Below are positions 39,086 through 48,107 of a stretch of 49,070 nt of DNA, in pieces. The stretch is from Candidatus Limimonas egerieequi. Its GTDB lineage: Bacteria; Bacillota; Clostridia; Oscillospirales; Acutalibacteraceae. The stretch spans positions 1-49,070 of the forward strand of contig JAGHVH010000036.1 in the NCBI GenBank assembly GCA_018064455.1, given 5' to 3'. How positions within the stretch are numbered: the first letter of the stretch is position 1; each line of letters starts with the position of its first letter. Position numbers and translations under genes: made by a program. The notes beneath the pieces are model-generated. The model had not been told where the DNA came from, did not search any database, and saw only the letters and a program-made list of their open reading frames with translations.

Positions 39086-39120
39086 TGCATAATATTCGAA
39101 AAATATTGAATAAATATGCA
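39086..39120. promoter_or_regulatory. Candidate ArgR boxes upstream of argC
   Basis: TGAATAAATATGCA (39107-39120) differs from the ArgR/AhrC box TGAATAATTATTCA mainly in its right half. A weaker, inverted site TGCATAATATTC starts at 39086, making the pair an imperfect palindrome. A further TGAATAAT half-site lies in the promoter spacer at 39138-39145. Position ahead of the arg operon supports arginine repression. Confidence 0.5.
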
Positions 39121-39128
39121 AAAACTTC

Positions 39129-39156
39129 TTGACTTATTGAATAATACCTATATAAT
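39129..39156 (+). promoter_or_regulatory. argCJBDF promoter
   Basis: TTGACT (39129-39134) and TATAAT (39151-39156) are separated by 16 bp, 31 bases before the argC start codon. Confidence 0.75.
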
Positions 39157-39187
39157 GAATGCATAATTATTTTATAAGAGGTAAACT

Positions 39188-40111
39188 ATGGCAAAAATCT
39201 TTATCGACGGTAGCGCTGGTACAACCGGCCTCCGTATAGCAGAAAGACTTGAGGTACGACAGGACATAGAGCTCGTAAAACTCCCAGAGGAGCTGAGAAA
39301 AGACAACGCTGCAAGAGCAGCTGCTTTAAATGAAGCAGACGTTGCTTTCCTTTGTCTTCCAGACGCAGCAGCAATTGAGGCTGTTGGGCTTTGTACAGAT
39401 GAGAACACAGTTATCATCGATACATCAACAGCACACCGCGTAGCTGATGGATGGGACTACGGATTCCCAGAACTCGAAGGACAAAAGGATAAACTTAAAA
39501 ATTCAAAGCGAATAGCTAATCCTGGTTGTCACGCAAGTGGATTTATCTCACTTGTAGCACCACTTGTTCAAAAGGGAATAATAAGCGAAGACGCGAAACT
39601 TTCTGCTTTTTCACTTACCGGCTTCTCAGGTGGTGGCAAAAAGATGATTGCCGAATATGAGGACGAAAACAGAGATGCACTCCTTAAGGCGCCACGACAG
39701 TACGGCATCGCTCAGATGCACAAGCATCTCCCAGAGATGAAGAAACTCTGTGGCCTTCAAAGCGAACCAATCTTTTGTCCTATAGTTGCTGATTACTATG
39801 CAGGAATGGAAGTAACAGTACCACTCTTTAAGAGTGATATAAATGGCACAATTGATGATATCAAGAATGCATACAAAGAGTATTACAAAGATGGACTTGT
39901 TCACTTCGTAGACAGCGCAGATGAGAGTGGCTTCTTATCAGCCAACGCTTTCGAAGGACGAGACGATATGCAGATTACAGTCACTGGTAATGATGACCGA
40001 ATCCTTCTTGTTTCAAGATTTGACAATCTTGGAAAGGGAGCATCAGGAAGCGCAATACAGAATATGAATTTGATTTTAGGTTACCCTGAAAGTACAGGGC
40101 TTAATGTATAA
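39188..40111 (+). CDS. argC: N-acetyl-gamma-glutamyl-phosphate reductase, type 2
   Basis: ArgC reduces N-acetylglutamyl phosphate to the semialdehyde with NADPH, the third step of arginine synthesis. The 307-residue length and sequence (MAKIFIDGSAGTTGLRIAER; FPEL; NPGCHASGF with catalytic Cys114) mark the shorter type 2 form rather than the ~345-residue type 1. An AAGAGG site precedes the ATG. It opens the arg operon behind the promoter and candidate ArgR boxes; argJ starts 10 bases after it. Confidence 0.95.
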   Translation: MAKIFIDGSAGTTGLRIAERLEVRQDIELVKLPEELRKDNAARAAALNEADVAFLCLPDAAAIEAVGLCTDENTVIIDTSTAHRVADGWDYGFPELEGQKDKLKNSKRIANPGCHASGFISLVAPLVQKGIISEDAKLSAFSLTGFSGGGKKMIAEYEDENRDALLKAPRQYGIAQMHKHLPEMKKLCGLQSEPIFCPIVADYYAGMEVTVPLFKSDINGTIDDIKNAYKEYYKDGLVHFVDSADESGFLSANAFEGRDDMQITVTGNDDRILLVSRFDNLGKGASGSAIQNMNLILGYPESTGLNV

Positions 40112-40121
40112 GGAGAGACAC

Positions 40122-41336
40122 ATGGAATTTATCGAAGGTGGCATTTGTGCCGCAACAGGCTTTACCGCTAGTGGTGTTCACTGCGGTATTAGGAAGAACA
40201 GGGATAAGAAGGACTTAAGTCTTATCCTCAGTGAGGTAAAAGCAGCAGCTGCTGCAACATATACAACAAACCTTGTTAAGGGTGCACCTCTCAAGGTAAC
40301 AAAGGATCACATCAGTGATGGCTACGCAACAGCGGTAATCTGCAACAGTGGTAATGCTAATACATGTAATGCCAACGGTATAGAGATTGCTGAGCAGATG
40401 AGCACATTGCTCGCAGAAAAGCTAGGTATTGATGCAAAAGACGTAGTAGTTGCATCAACTGGTGTAATAGGTCAGCCACTTGATATCGAACCTATCAAGA
40501 ATGGTATCCCAGAACTCATCGCGAAACTTTCAAAGGATGGCTGCGCTGATGCAGCAGAAGGTATCATGACAACTGATACTGTTAAGAAGGAAGTTGCGGT
40601 TGAGTTCGAGATAGGTGGCAAGACTTGCAAGATGGGCGGTATAGCAAAGGGTAGCGGAATGATTCACCCTAATATGGCTACAATGCTTGTATTCATCACA
40701 ACAGATGTGGCAATTAGCCCTAAGATGCTCCAACAAGCACTTCAAAGCGATATCAAAGAAACATTTAACATGGTTTCAGTTGATGGTGATACATCAACAA
40801 ATGATATGGTAACAGTACTTGCCAATGGTATGGCAGGCAACAAAACAATTGAAACAGACAATGATGACTTTAAGGCATTTATGACTGCACTCAATACAAT
40901 CACAGTTCACCTCTGCCGCATGATTGCTGGCGACGGTGAAGGTGCTACAAAACTCCTTGAGTGCAAGGTAGTAAATGCCAAGGATAAAGAGACAGCAAAG
41001 ACAGTTGCAAAGAGCGTTGTATGTTCAAGCCTTTTAAAGGCAGCAATGTTTGGCGCTGATGCAAACTGGGGCCGTGTACTTTGCGCCATCGGCTACAGTG
41101 GAGCGGACGTTGATGTCGACAAGATTGATGTCGCATTCAAGTCCCAAAAGGGCACAATTCCCGTTTGCGAAAACGGAGCGGGTATTGAGTTCTCAGAGGA
41201 GATTGCAAAAGAGATTCTCCTTGAGAAGGAGATAGAAATCGACATCAACTTAAACGATGGCGAAGAAAACTCAACAGCTTGGGGCTGCGACCTCACATAT
41301 GATTATGTCAAGATTAATGGTGACTATAGGACCTAA
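40122..41336 (+). CDS. argJ: Bifunctional ornithine/glutamate acetyltransferase ArgJ
   Basis: ArgJ transfers the acetyl group from N-acetylornithine to glutamate, recycling acetyl, and in bifunctional forms also acetylates glutamate with acetyl-CoA. The 404-residue precursor has the self-cleavage site in HPNMATMLVF, with Thr187 as the nucleophile freed at the start of the beta chain. I use the ATG at 40122, with AAGGAG 6 bases upstream; an in-frame GTG-type extension to 40104 runs into argC. No argA or argE is present, consistent with the cyclic pathway. Confidence 0.95.
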   Translation: MEFIEGGICAATGFTASGVHCGIRKNRDKKDLSLILSEVKAAAAATYTTNLVKGAPLKVTKDHISDGYATAVICNSGNANTCNANGIEIAEQMSTLLAEKLGIDAKDVVVASTGVIGQPLDIEPIKNGIPELIAKLSKDGCADAAEGIMTTDTVKKEVAVEFEIGGKTCKMGGIAKGSGMIHPNMATMLVFITTDVAISPKMLQQALQSDIKETFNMVSVDGDTSTNDMVTVLANGMAGNKTIETDNDDFKAFMTALNTITVHLCRMIAGDGEGATKLLECKVVNAKDKETAKTVAKSVVCSSLLKAAMFGADANWGRVLCAIGYSGADVDVDKIDVAFKSQKGTIPVCENGAGIEFSEEIAKEILLEKEIEIDINLNDGEENSTAWGCDLTYDYVKINGDYRT

Positions 41337-41347
41337 AGGAGTACAAA

Positions 41348-42214
41348 ATGGATTACACTTTCTCAAATGAAGAGCGCGCTGAAATACTTGTTCAAGCACT
41401 CCCATATATCAAAAAGTACACAGGCAAAATTGTCGTAGTTAAGTACGGCGGAAACGCAATGATCAATGAGGAACTTAAGCGCCAGGTAATGGAGGACATC
41501 GTCCTTTTGTGGCTCATTGGTGTTAAGGTTGTACTCGTTCACGGTGGCGGTCCAGAGATTTCTGAATTCATGGACAAGGTAGGCAAGAAGCCAGAGTTTG
41601 TTGACGGCCTTCGCGTTACCGACAAGGAAACAGTAGACATCGTTCAGATGGTACTTGCAGGTAAGGTTAATAAGACTCTTGTTAACCTCCTCCAGACAAA
41701 GGGCGGTAACGCTATCGGCCTTTCTGGTATGGATGCAAGACTCATTGAGGCCAAGATTAAGGATGCAAAGCTTGGCTACGTTGGTGAAATCACAGACGTA
41801 CACATCAATCCAATTATGGACCTTCTGTATCACAACTACATCCCAGTTGTTTCAACAATCGCTTGTGACAAAGAGGGTAATGCATATAACGTAAATGGTG
41901 ATACAGCTGCAGCATACATTGCTGGTGCACTTGGTGCAAAGCGTCTCATCATGATGACTGACATTGGTGGCATCCTCAAAGACAAGGATGACCCAAGCAC
42001 AATCATCACAAATATTACACCAGAGGAAGCTCGTAAGCTCTGTGAAGACGGCACAGTAAATGGTGGTATGATTCCAAAGGTAGAGTGCTGCATTACAGCA
42101 ATCGAGCAGGGCGTAGAAAAAGTAATAATCATGGATGGTACAGTACCTCACTCCATACTTATGGAACTCCTCACAGACGAAGGCGCAGGTACAATGGTAA
42201 GAGGCGAAAAGTAA
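41348..42214 (+). CDS. argB: Acetylglutamate kinase
   Basis: ArgB phosphorylates N-acetylglutamate. The 288-residue product shows the amino-acid kinase motifs VVKYGGNAM, VLVHGGGPEI and the C-terminal NGGMIPKVECC segment. An N-terminal extension before the kinase core (LVQALPYIKKYTGK) resembles the helix that makes the arginine-inhibited hexamer, so feedback inhibition is likely. AAAGGAG precedes the ATG. The stop overlaps the argD start in TAATG. Confidence 0.96.
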   Translation: MDYTFSNEERAEILVQALPYIKKYTGKIVVVKYGGNAMINEELKRQVMEDIVLLWLIGVKVVLVHGGGPEISEFMDKVGKKPEFVDGLRVTDKETVDIVQMVLAGKVNKTLVNLLQTKGGNAIGLSGMDARLIEAKIKDAKLGYVGEITDVHINPIMDLLYHNYIPVVSTIACDKEGNAYNVNGDTAAAYIAGALGAKRLIMMTDIGGILKDKDDPSTIITNITPEEARKLCEDGTVNGGMIPKVECCITAIEQGVEKVIIMDGTVPHSILMELLTDEGAGTMVRGEK

Positions 42215-43356
42215 TGAGCATAACAAGTATTGATAACGAATTCGTCGCACACTCATATGGACGTTTTCCGGTAGAAATAGAGAAGGGTAAAGGTTCAATC
42301 CTTTACAGTACTGACAATAAAGAATATATTGACCTCACAAGCGGTATTGGAGTTACATCTTTCGGCTTTAACGATGAGACTTGGAAGAACGCAGTAATAG
42401 AGCAGATAAGCAAAGTTCAGCACACATCAAACCTCTATTACACAGCTCCATGTGCAGAACTTGCCAAGCTCCTTTGCGAGAAGACTGGTATGAAAAAAGT
42501 CTTCTTCTCAAACTCTGGTGCAGAGGCTAATGAATGTGCAATCAAGGCAGCAAGAAAGTATTTTAATGACCCTAATAAGAGCACAATAGTTACTCTCAAA
42601 AACAGCTTCCACGGTCGTACGCTTACAACACTTGCAGCAACTGGCCAGGACCACTATCATGAGCTCTTCCAACCACTCACACCAAACTTCACCTCTATCG
42701 AAAACATGGTAGAATTAAAATCAATAGATCCAACAACCATTGCTGCAGTAATGGTTGAGTGCATCCAAGGTGAAGGTGGAGTAGTTCCAATAGACAAAGA
42801 ACTAATCACACAAATCAGAGAATACACACAGCAGAATGACATCCTCATGATCATCGATGAGGTTCAAACTGGTAACGGTCGTACAGGCAAGTTCTATGCA
42901 TATCAGCACTACGATATCATGCCTGATATCGTCAGCACAGCAAAGGGTCTCGCCGGTGGTCTTCCAATCGGTGCAACACTCCTTTCTGATAAAGTACAAA
43001 ACGTATTTGCACCTGGCGACCATGGCTCGACATTTGGCGGCAACCCAGTATCCTGTGCTGCCGCTTTTTCAATCGTCAACAGACTCACAGATGAGCAACT
43101 ACAAGACGTAACAAGAAAAGGCGACAAAATTAAGGCAGAACTTCAAAACGTACCAGGAGTTACAGACATCACAGGCATGGGCCTTATGATTGGTATCAAG
43201 ACTGAAAAGCCAGCAAAGGATGTTGTTAACGCACTCGTTGAAAAAGGTGTTCTTGCTCTCACAGCAAAGGATAAAGTAAGACTTCTTCCTGCGCTCAATA
43301 TTGATGATGAAACACTCGATAAAGCTATCGAGATAATTAAGGAGACAGTATGCTAA
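42214..43356 (+). CDS. argD: Acetylornithine aminotransferase
   Basis: ArgD is a PLP class III aminotransferase converting N-acetylglutamate semialdehyde to N-acetylornithine. The 380-residue product has [17 protein letters not shown], the [11 protein letters not shown] segment, and the PLP lysine in [15 protein letters not shown] place the start at the ATG at 42214, which overlaps the argB stop by one base and gives [11 protein letters not shown], as in the family; the longer open frame lies inside argB. The stop overlaps argF by 7 bases. Confidence 0.95.
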   Translation: MSITSIDNEFVAHSYGRFPVEIEKGKGSILYSTDNKEYIDLTSGIGVTSFGFNDETWKNAVIEQISKVQHTSNLYYTAPCAELAKLLCEKTGMKKVFFSNSGAEANECAIKAARKYFNDPNKSTIVTLKNSFHGRTLTTLAATGQDHYHELFQPLTPNFTSIENMVELKSIDPTTIAAVMVECIQGEGGVVPIDKELITQIREYTQQNDILMIIDEVQTGNGRTGKFYAYQHYDIMPDIVSTAKGLAGGLPIGATLLSDKVQNVFAPGDHGSTFGGNPVSCAAAFSIVNRLTDEQLQDVTRKGDKIKAELQNVPGVTDITGMGLMIGIKTEKPAKDVVNALVEKGVLALTAKDKVRLLPALNIDDETLDKAIEIIKETVC

Positions 43357-44330
43357 AGAACAGAGATTTTCTTAAACTTTTAGATTTTACTCCAGAAGAA
43401 ATTCAGTACCTTTTGGACCTTGCAAAGGACCTTAAGGAAAAGAAGAAAAACGGTATACCACACCGTATGCATGAAGGCAAAAATGTAGCCCTCATTTTTG
43501 AAAAGACAAGCACACGTACTCGTTGCTCATTTGAGGTTGCAGCAGCTGACCTTGGTATGCATCCTGTATACCTTGATCCAAAGGCTTCTCAGATAGGCAA
43601 GAAGGAGAGCATTGCTGATACAGCTCGCGTTCTCTCACGTATGTTTGATGGTATTGAATATCGTGGCTTTGGTCAGGAGAGAGTAGAGGCACTTGCACAG
43701 TATGCTGATGTTCCAGTATGGAATGGCCTTACAAACGAGTTCCATCCAACTCAGATTCTTGCTGACTTCCTCACAATAGAGGAACACTTTGGCAAGCTCA
43801 AAGGCATCACACTCGTATACATGGGTGATGCTAGATACAACATGGGTAACTCACTCATGGTTGGTTGTGCCAAGATGGGCATGAACTTTGTTGCTGGCGC
43901 ACCAAAGAAGTATTGGCCAAACGAAGACTTGGTAAATCAGTGTAAAGAAATAGCAGCACAAACGGGTGCAACAATAACACTTAATGATGATCCAATGGAT
44001 GCAGTTAAAAACGCCGATGTAATCTACACCGACGTATGGGTATCTATGGGTGAACCAGAAGAGGTTTGGAAGGAGCGCATTGACGACCTTCTCCCATACC
44101 AGGTCAACGCCACACTTATGAGCAATGCACCAGCAACTTGCAAGTTCATGCATTGCCTTCCAGCGTACCATGACCTTGGTACAGAGGTTGGTCGCGAGAT
44201 CAATGCCAAGTTCGGCCTCGCTGCCCTTGAGGTTACCGATGATGTATTCGAGGGTCCTCAGAGCATCGTCTTCGACGAAGCTGAGAACCGCATGCATACC
44301 ATCAAGGCAGTCATGGCAGCCACATTGTAA
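43350..44330 (+). CDS. argF: Ornithine carbamoyltransferase
   Basis: ArgF joins ornithine and carbamoyl phosphate to citrulline. The 326-residue product contains the carbamoyl-phosphate loop STRTRCSF, the HPTQ motif ([10 protein letters not shown]) and the ornithine-binding HCLPA. The anabolic role follows from its place at the end of argCJBDF. It starts within argD (7-base overlap) with AAGGAG upstream. argG and argH are not in this window. A strong terminator follows at 44347-44369. Confidence 0.96.
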   Translation: MLKNRDFLKLLDFTPEEIQYLLDLAKDLKEKKKNGIPHRMHEGKNVALIFEKTSTRTRCSFEVAAADLGMHPVYLDPKASQIGKKESIADTARVLSRMFDGIEYRGFGQERVEALAQYADVPVWNGLTNEFHPTQILADFLTIEEHFGKLKGITLVYMGDARYNMGNSLMVGCAKMGMNFVAGAPKKYWPNEDLVNQCKEIAAQTGATITLNDDPMDAVKNADVIYTDVWVSMGEPEEVWKERIDDLLPYQVNATLMSNAPATCKFMHCLPAYHDLGTEVGREINAKFGLAALEVTDDVFEGPQSIVFDEAENRMHTIKAVMAATL

Positions 44331-44346
44331 ACAAATTAAAAAGTAT

Positions 44347-44378
44347 CCCCCCACAGGGCTTGTGGGGGGATGTTTTTA
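44347..44378 (+). terminator. Terminator of the arg operon
   Basis: A 9-bp stem with six C-G pairs (44347-44355 with 44361-44369) and a 5-nt loop is followed by ATGTTTTTATT. Confidence 0.9.
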
Positions 44379-44420
44379 TTATTAGAATGGTTTGGTAATT
44401 TGTTTATAGAGGTAATATTT

Positions 44421-46088
44421 ATGCACATGGCGGATGCGCTACTGTCTCCGACAGTAGCAACAACAATGTATGCAGCAACAGCGTTGGCTGGAACTGGCAG
44501 CATTGTGAAACTGAATAAACATGAGGATGTCAGTCGATTGCCAACAATGGCTGTAACTGCTGCATTGGTGTTCGCGGGCCAGATGATTAACTTTACTATT
44601 CCTGGCACGGGAGCATCCGGCCACATCTGCGGAGGTATGCTTTTAACTTCGCTCTTGGGGCCTGAGGCGGGCTTTTTGTCGATGATTGTCATCCTGGCAA
44701 TTCAATGCCTATTCTTTGCTGATGGCGGCCTCCTGGCGCTTGGAGCGAACTGTTGGAATATGGCATTCTATGGATGCTTTATTGGCTATTATTTAATATG
44801 GCGTCCTATTATGAAGAGTGGACTTAGCAATCGTGTGAAACTGATACTGGCACCTGTGCTTGGGTGTATTTTGACGTTGCAACTTGGAGCATTCTCAGTA
44901 TGCCTTGAAACGACTTTGTCAGGCGTAACTGATTTGCCATTTGGTGTGTTCGTAACTATTATGCAACCGATACATCTTGCAATTGGTTTGGTAGAGGGAC
45001 TTGTTACATCAGCAATCTTGCTCTTTGTCTATGAGGCAAGACCATCTATTATTGTTGATTTGATGCCAGCACCCCTTTGGAACTGTGAAGGTGCAAAGAA
45101 GGCTGATAGATTGCCACTAGTTTCAACTTTAGCTGTAATTCTGGTGGCAGCACTTGCTATTGGAGGTGGCGTATCACTTCTTGCAAGCTCAAATCCCGAT
45201 GGACTTGAATGGTCTATGTTTAACCAGATGGGTATTAATGAGGACTCCTATGGTGTAACTAGTTCAGCTGCTACTAAGGCTTCTATTATTCAAGAGAACT
45301 TAGCGTTCCTTCCGGATTATGCTTTTAAGGATAGTGAGGATTTCACTGGTACAGTTTTCTCTGGCATAGTTGGTACTGGAATCGTATTCTTGATATTCAT
45401 AGTACTGTCTATGATTTTAAGTGGTCGCCGTGGCGGCAACAAAGCACAGAACGCTTTGATGGAACTCAAGGACATTGATGAACTTGCAGAGGGAAATAGT
45501 CTGATTCATAGATGTAATCCATTGATTAAACTTATTTGTACTATTGCTTATATTTACTTTGTTGTATCGTTTGATAAATACAATTTTATACCTCTTTGCT
45601 TGATGGCAATTATTCCTATTGCTGTATATCTTATTGCTCGAATTAATATTGCTTTGTGTTTCTATAAACTTAGAATTATCATGCCATTTATCCTGATGGT
45701 AGGTATCTTTAATCCTTTGTTTGAGGGTAGTGTGGGACTCGTTTCGATGTTTACGCTTATGCTCAAGGGAGTTCTTTCCCTTATGATGTCATTTGTGTTT
45801 GTTGCGACAACTCCTATTGATAAATTGTGTAATGCGTTGAGAAAAGTACACTTCCCAAAGATACTTGTTACAATGCTTCTTTTGACCTACAGATACATTG
45901 GTGTTTTGGTAAAAGAAGTTTCTGTTATGACGGACGCATATCATTTGCGCGCACCAAATCAAAAGGGTATTGCGCCAAAGGCATGGGGATCATTCCTTGG
46001 CCAATTACTACTTCGTTCAATGGATAAAGCGACAGAGATTTATAACAGTATGTTACTTCGCGGATATGGTGTGGAGGTTAAAAAATGA
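44421..46088 (+). CDS. Fused ECF metal transporter: CbiM - PDGLE (CbiN-like) - CbiQ
   Basis: A 555-residue membrane protein that joins three transporter parts usually encoded separately. Residues 1 to ~235 are the CbiM/NikM substrate-binding component; the N-terminus MHMADALL keeps the metal-binding His2, and SGHICGGML the second His region. A PDGLE motif at 259-263 with flanking membrane helices corresponds to CbiN/NikN. From about residue 360 (SLIHRCNPLIKL) it is CbiQ, the coupling protein, ending in the LLRGYG helix. I use the ATG at 44421 (AGAGG upstream), because His2 requires this start. Cobalt and nickel cannot be told apart from sequence alone. The CbiO ATPase gene overlaps by 4 bases. 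Confidence 0.9.
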   Translation: MHMADALLSPTVATTMYAATALAGTGSIVKLNKHEDVSRLPTMAVTAALVFAGQMINFTIPGTGASGHICGGMLLTSLLGPEAGFLSMIVILAIQCLFFADGGLLALGANCWNMAFYGCFIGYYLIWRPIMKSGLSNRVKLILAPVLGCILTLQLGAFSVCLETTLSGVTDLPFGVFVTIMQPIHLAIGLVEGLVTSAILLFVYEARPSIIVDLMPAPLWNCEGAKKADRLPLVSTLAVILVAALAIGGGVSLLASSNPDGLEWSMFNQMGINEDSYGVTSSAATKASIIQENLAFLPDYAFKDSEDFTGTVFSGIVGTGIVFLIFIVLSMILSGRRGGNKAQNALMELKDIDELAEGNSLIHRCNPLIKLICTIAYIYFVVSFDKYNFIPLCLMAIIPIAVYLIARINIALCFYKLRIIMPFILMVGIFNPLFEGSVGLVSMFTLMLKGVLSLMMSFVFVATTPIDKLCNALRKVHFPKILVTMLLLTYRYIGVLVKEVSVMTDAYHLRAPNQKGIAPKAWGSFLGQLLLRSMDKATEIYNSMLLRGYGVEVKK

Positions 46089-46819
46089 TTGATTTTAAAA
46101 ATGTTAATTTCTCATATGAAAAGGGCGAGCCAGTCCTTAAAGATATTAACTTTAGTATAGAGGAAGGCGAGTCCGTTGGACTCATCGGCTGCAACGGCGC
46201 TGGCAAGTCCACTCTCATGAAAGTCCTCTTAGGCCTTTTGCCTCATGAGGGTGAAATCAAGGTCGGAGACTTGACTGTCTCCAAGGAGACTTTGCCAGCC
46301 GTTCGCCGCAAGATTGGCTTTGTCTTCCAAGATAGTGATAACCAAATGTTTATGCCAACAGTATATGAAGATATGATGTTTGGTCCAACAAATTATGGTC
46401 ATACCAAGGAAGAGGCTGCGGCTCGTGTTGATGAGGTTTTAGAGGAACTTAACCTTACATATCTTAAGAATAAGTATAACCATAAGATATCTGGCGGTGA
46501 GAAGAGGATGGCAGCCATTGCAACTATCCTTACGATGAGACCAAAGGTTATTTTGATGGATGAGCCATCAATTGCACTTGATCCAGAGAATCGTCGCCGT
46601 GTAATCAATGCAATAAATAAGTTGTCTACAACAAAGCTTATTGCATCACATGACCTTGATATGATTCTTGATACTTGTAGCAGAGTAATACTGATGCATG
46701 ATGGTGAAATTATAGCTGATGGTCCAGTAGAGAAAATACTGACTGACCGTGAACTTTTAGAGACAAATCATATGGAATTGCCTTTTAAACTACAAGGTTT
46801 GCAAATTAAGAACAACTAG
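46085..46819 (+). CDS. cbiO: ECF transporter ATPase CbiO
   Basis: The 244-residue ABC ATPase powers the fused CbiM-N-Q transporter. Walker A is GCNGAGKST, the signature is ISGGEKRMAAIA (the CbiO-type variant without the usual QR pair), and Walker B is VILMDEPSIALDP, followed by the ASHD switch His. A single ATPase implies a CbiO homodimer. It starts in a 4-base ATGA overlap with the fused permease gene. With its partner it makes a complete metal importer from two polypeptides. Confidence 0.93.
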   Translation: MIDFKNVNFSYEKGEPVLKDINFSIEEGESVGLIGCNGAGKSTLMKVLLGLLPHEGEIKVGDLTVSKETLPAVRRKIGFVFQDSDNQMFMPTVYEDMMFGPTNYGHTKEEAAARVDEVLEELNLTYLKNKYNHKISGGEKRMAAIATILTMRPKVILMDEPSIALDPENRRRVINAINKLSTTKLIASHDLDMILDTCSRVILMHDGEIIADGPVEKILTDRELLETNHMELPFKLQGLQIKNN

Positions 46820-46854
46820 TGTATAATAACTCCACTATATTAATGGAGGAGTTA
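46799..46854 (+). promoter_or_regulatory. Lipase promoter and leader hairpin over the ribosome binding site
   Basis: TTGCAA (46799-46804) and TATAAT (46822-46827), 17 bp apart, overlap the end of cbiO. In the short leader, TAACTCC (46827-46833) is complementary to GGAGTTA (46848-46854), which covers part of the GGAGGA site (46845-46850) before the ATG at 46858. The predicted transcription start near 46834 would leave out the left arm, so the hairpin forms only on transcripts from further upstream, such as read-through from cbiO. Confidence 0.5.
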
Positions 46855-46857
46855 TTT

Positions 46858-48063
46858 ATGAATAACAAACTTGTTTGTCAGAACAACTATCCTTACGTTG
46901 TTTTCCACGGCTTCGCAGGCTTTGGTGATAATGAAAAAGTATCTCAGTATTGTCCTTACTTTGGTTTCTACAACCAGAGCATTCCAAAACTTTTTGAAAA
47001 ATATGGTGCAGAGATGCACACTCCATCAATGAGTGGTTTCACATCAATGTGGGACCGTGCTTGTGAAGCATGGGCACAGATTGTTGGTGGCCGTGTTGAC
47101 TATGGTAAGGTTCACTCAGAGAAGATGGGTCACGCTCGCTATGGTCGTACATATGAGGCTATGGTTCCTGATTGGGGCCAGCTTGATGACGAAGGCAAAA
47201 TTAAGAAGATTAACGTAATCGGTCACTCATTCGGTGGTCCAACAGTACGTTTCTTTGTTGATATGGTTGTACGTGGCTGCCAGGAAGAAATCGATGGCAC
47301 ACCAGCAGAGGAACTTTCAGAGTTCTTCAAGGGTGGTCACGAGAACTGGATTCACTCATGCACAACACTTGCAGCAGCAAACGATGGTATTTCATTCCTC
47401 TATGCAATTGAAAAGCCAGCACCATACATCGCTCAGGCTCTCGTTGCATTCCTTGCTGGTCTTGGTAGCATTCCATTCGGTGATTGGTATGATCCTCAGA
47501 TGGAATCATGGGGCCTTGGTTGCGCACCAGAGGAGAGAAAGTGGTCTAAGTTCCACCTCGACTTTAAGAACGCTAAGCGTTACTACTATTCAGAGGACTG
47601 CTGCCTTAACGACCTCTATATTCACAAGTTCCGTGAGCGCTCAGCTGATTGGAAAGCATTTGATAATATCTATTACTTTGCTTACTCAGCTTGCTGCACA
47701 GAGCAGAATGCAGAGGGCAACTGGGTACCACTTAAGAAGTGTATCCCATTCATGAAGCCAACTGCTAAGATTGTTGGTAAGTACAAGGGCAACCCAGCTG
47801 ATGAAAATCATGCTGAAGTTGATGCTTCATGGCAGATGAATGATGGTCTTGTTAATACAAGAACAGAGCAGGCTCCAAGACGTGAGAACTGGCAGCCATG
47901 GGAAGGTGACCATGACCTTAAACCAGGTGTTTGGTATGATATGCCAACAGAGTCTAAGGACCACATGTGCTACTGTGGTACATTGGAGAAAAAGACTGAT
48001 TACTCAATCTTCTTCTATGATATTCTTAATAGAATCAACAATCTTCCAACAGTAGACTTATAA
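46858..48063 (+). CDS. Family I.5-like lipase (alpha/beta hydrolase), no signal peptide
   Basis: A 401-residue alpha/beta hydrolase resembling bacterial lipases of family I.5 (Staphylococcus/Geobacillus type). The proposed triad is Ser124 in GHSFGG, Asp329 in NDGLVNT and His369 in DHM, all in family-typical surroundings (YPYVVFHGFAGFG oxyanion region at the N-terminus). Relatives are secreted; this one starts MNNKLVCQNNYP with no signal peptide or membrane anchor, so it appears intracellular or is exported another way. The start at 46858 has GGAGGA 7 bases upstream; an in-frame GTG at 46819 lies inside cbiO. It is monocistronic, ending at a terminator. Confidence 0.87.
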   Translation: MNNKLVCQNNYPYVVFHGFAGFGDNEKVSQYCPYFGFYNQSIPKLFEKYGAEMHTPSMSGFTSMWDRACEAWAQIVGGRVDYGKVHSEKMGHARYGRTYEAMVPDWGQLDDEGKIKKINVIGHSFGGPTVRFFVDMVVRGCQEEIDGTPAEELSEFFKGGHENWIHSCTTLAAANDGISFLYAIEKPAPYIAQALVAFLAGLGSIPFGDWYDPQMESWGLGCAPEERKWSKFHLDFKNAKRYYYSEDCCLNDLYIHKFRERSADWKAFDNIYYFAYSACCTEQNAEGNWVPLKKCIPFMKPTAKIVGKYKGNPADENHAEVDASWQMNDGLVNTRTEQAPRRENWQPWEGDHDLKPGVWYDMPTESKDHMCYCGTLEKKTDYSIFFYDILNRINNLPTVDL

Positions 48064-48073
48064 GAAAAGAATT

Positions 48074-48106
48074 AGGACGCGAGGAATTATCCTCACGTCC
48101 TTTTTG
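48074..48106 (+). terminator. Terminator after the lipase gene
   Basis: An 11-bp stem with one internal mismatch (48074-48085 with 48090-48101) and an ATTA loop is followed by TTTTTGTTT. It separates the lipase from the convergent glycosidase. Confidence 0.88.
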
Positions 48107-48107
48107 T

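Noticed and set aside
42085-42213. 43-residue N-terminal extension of argD inside argB
   Set aside because: The extension is Arg/His-rich and not conserved, and a TAATG overlap with argB gives the normal ArgD start at 42214.
41852-42298. 148-residue leftward open frame across argB/argD
   Set aside because: It is a shadow of two well-conserved arg genes; Cys/Tyr-rich with no plausible start context.
44331-44420. Cobalamin or nickel-cobalt riboswitch ahead of the metal transporter
   Set aside because: Only about 40 bases remain between the arg terminator and the ribosome binding site, too short for a cobalamin or NiCo riboswitch, and no conserved element is seen.
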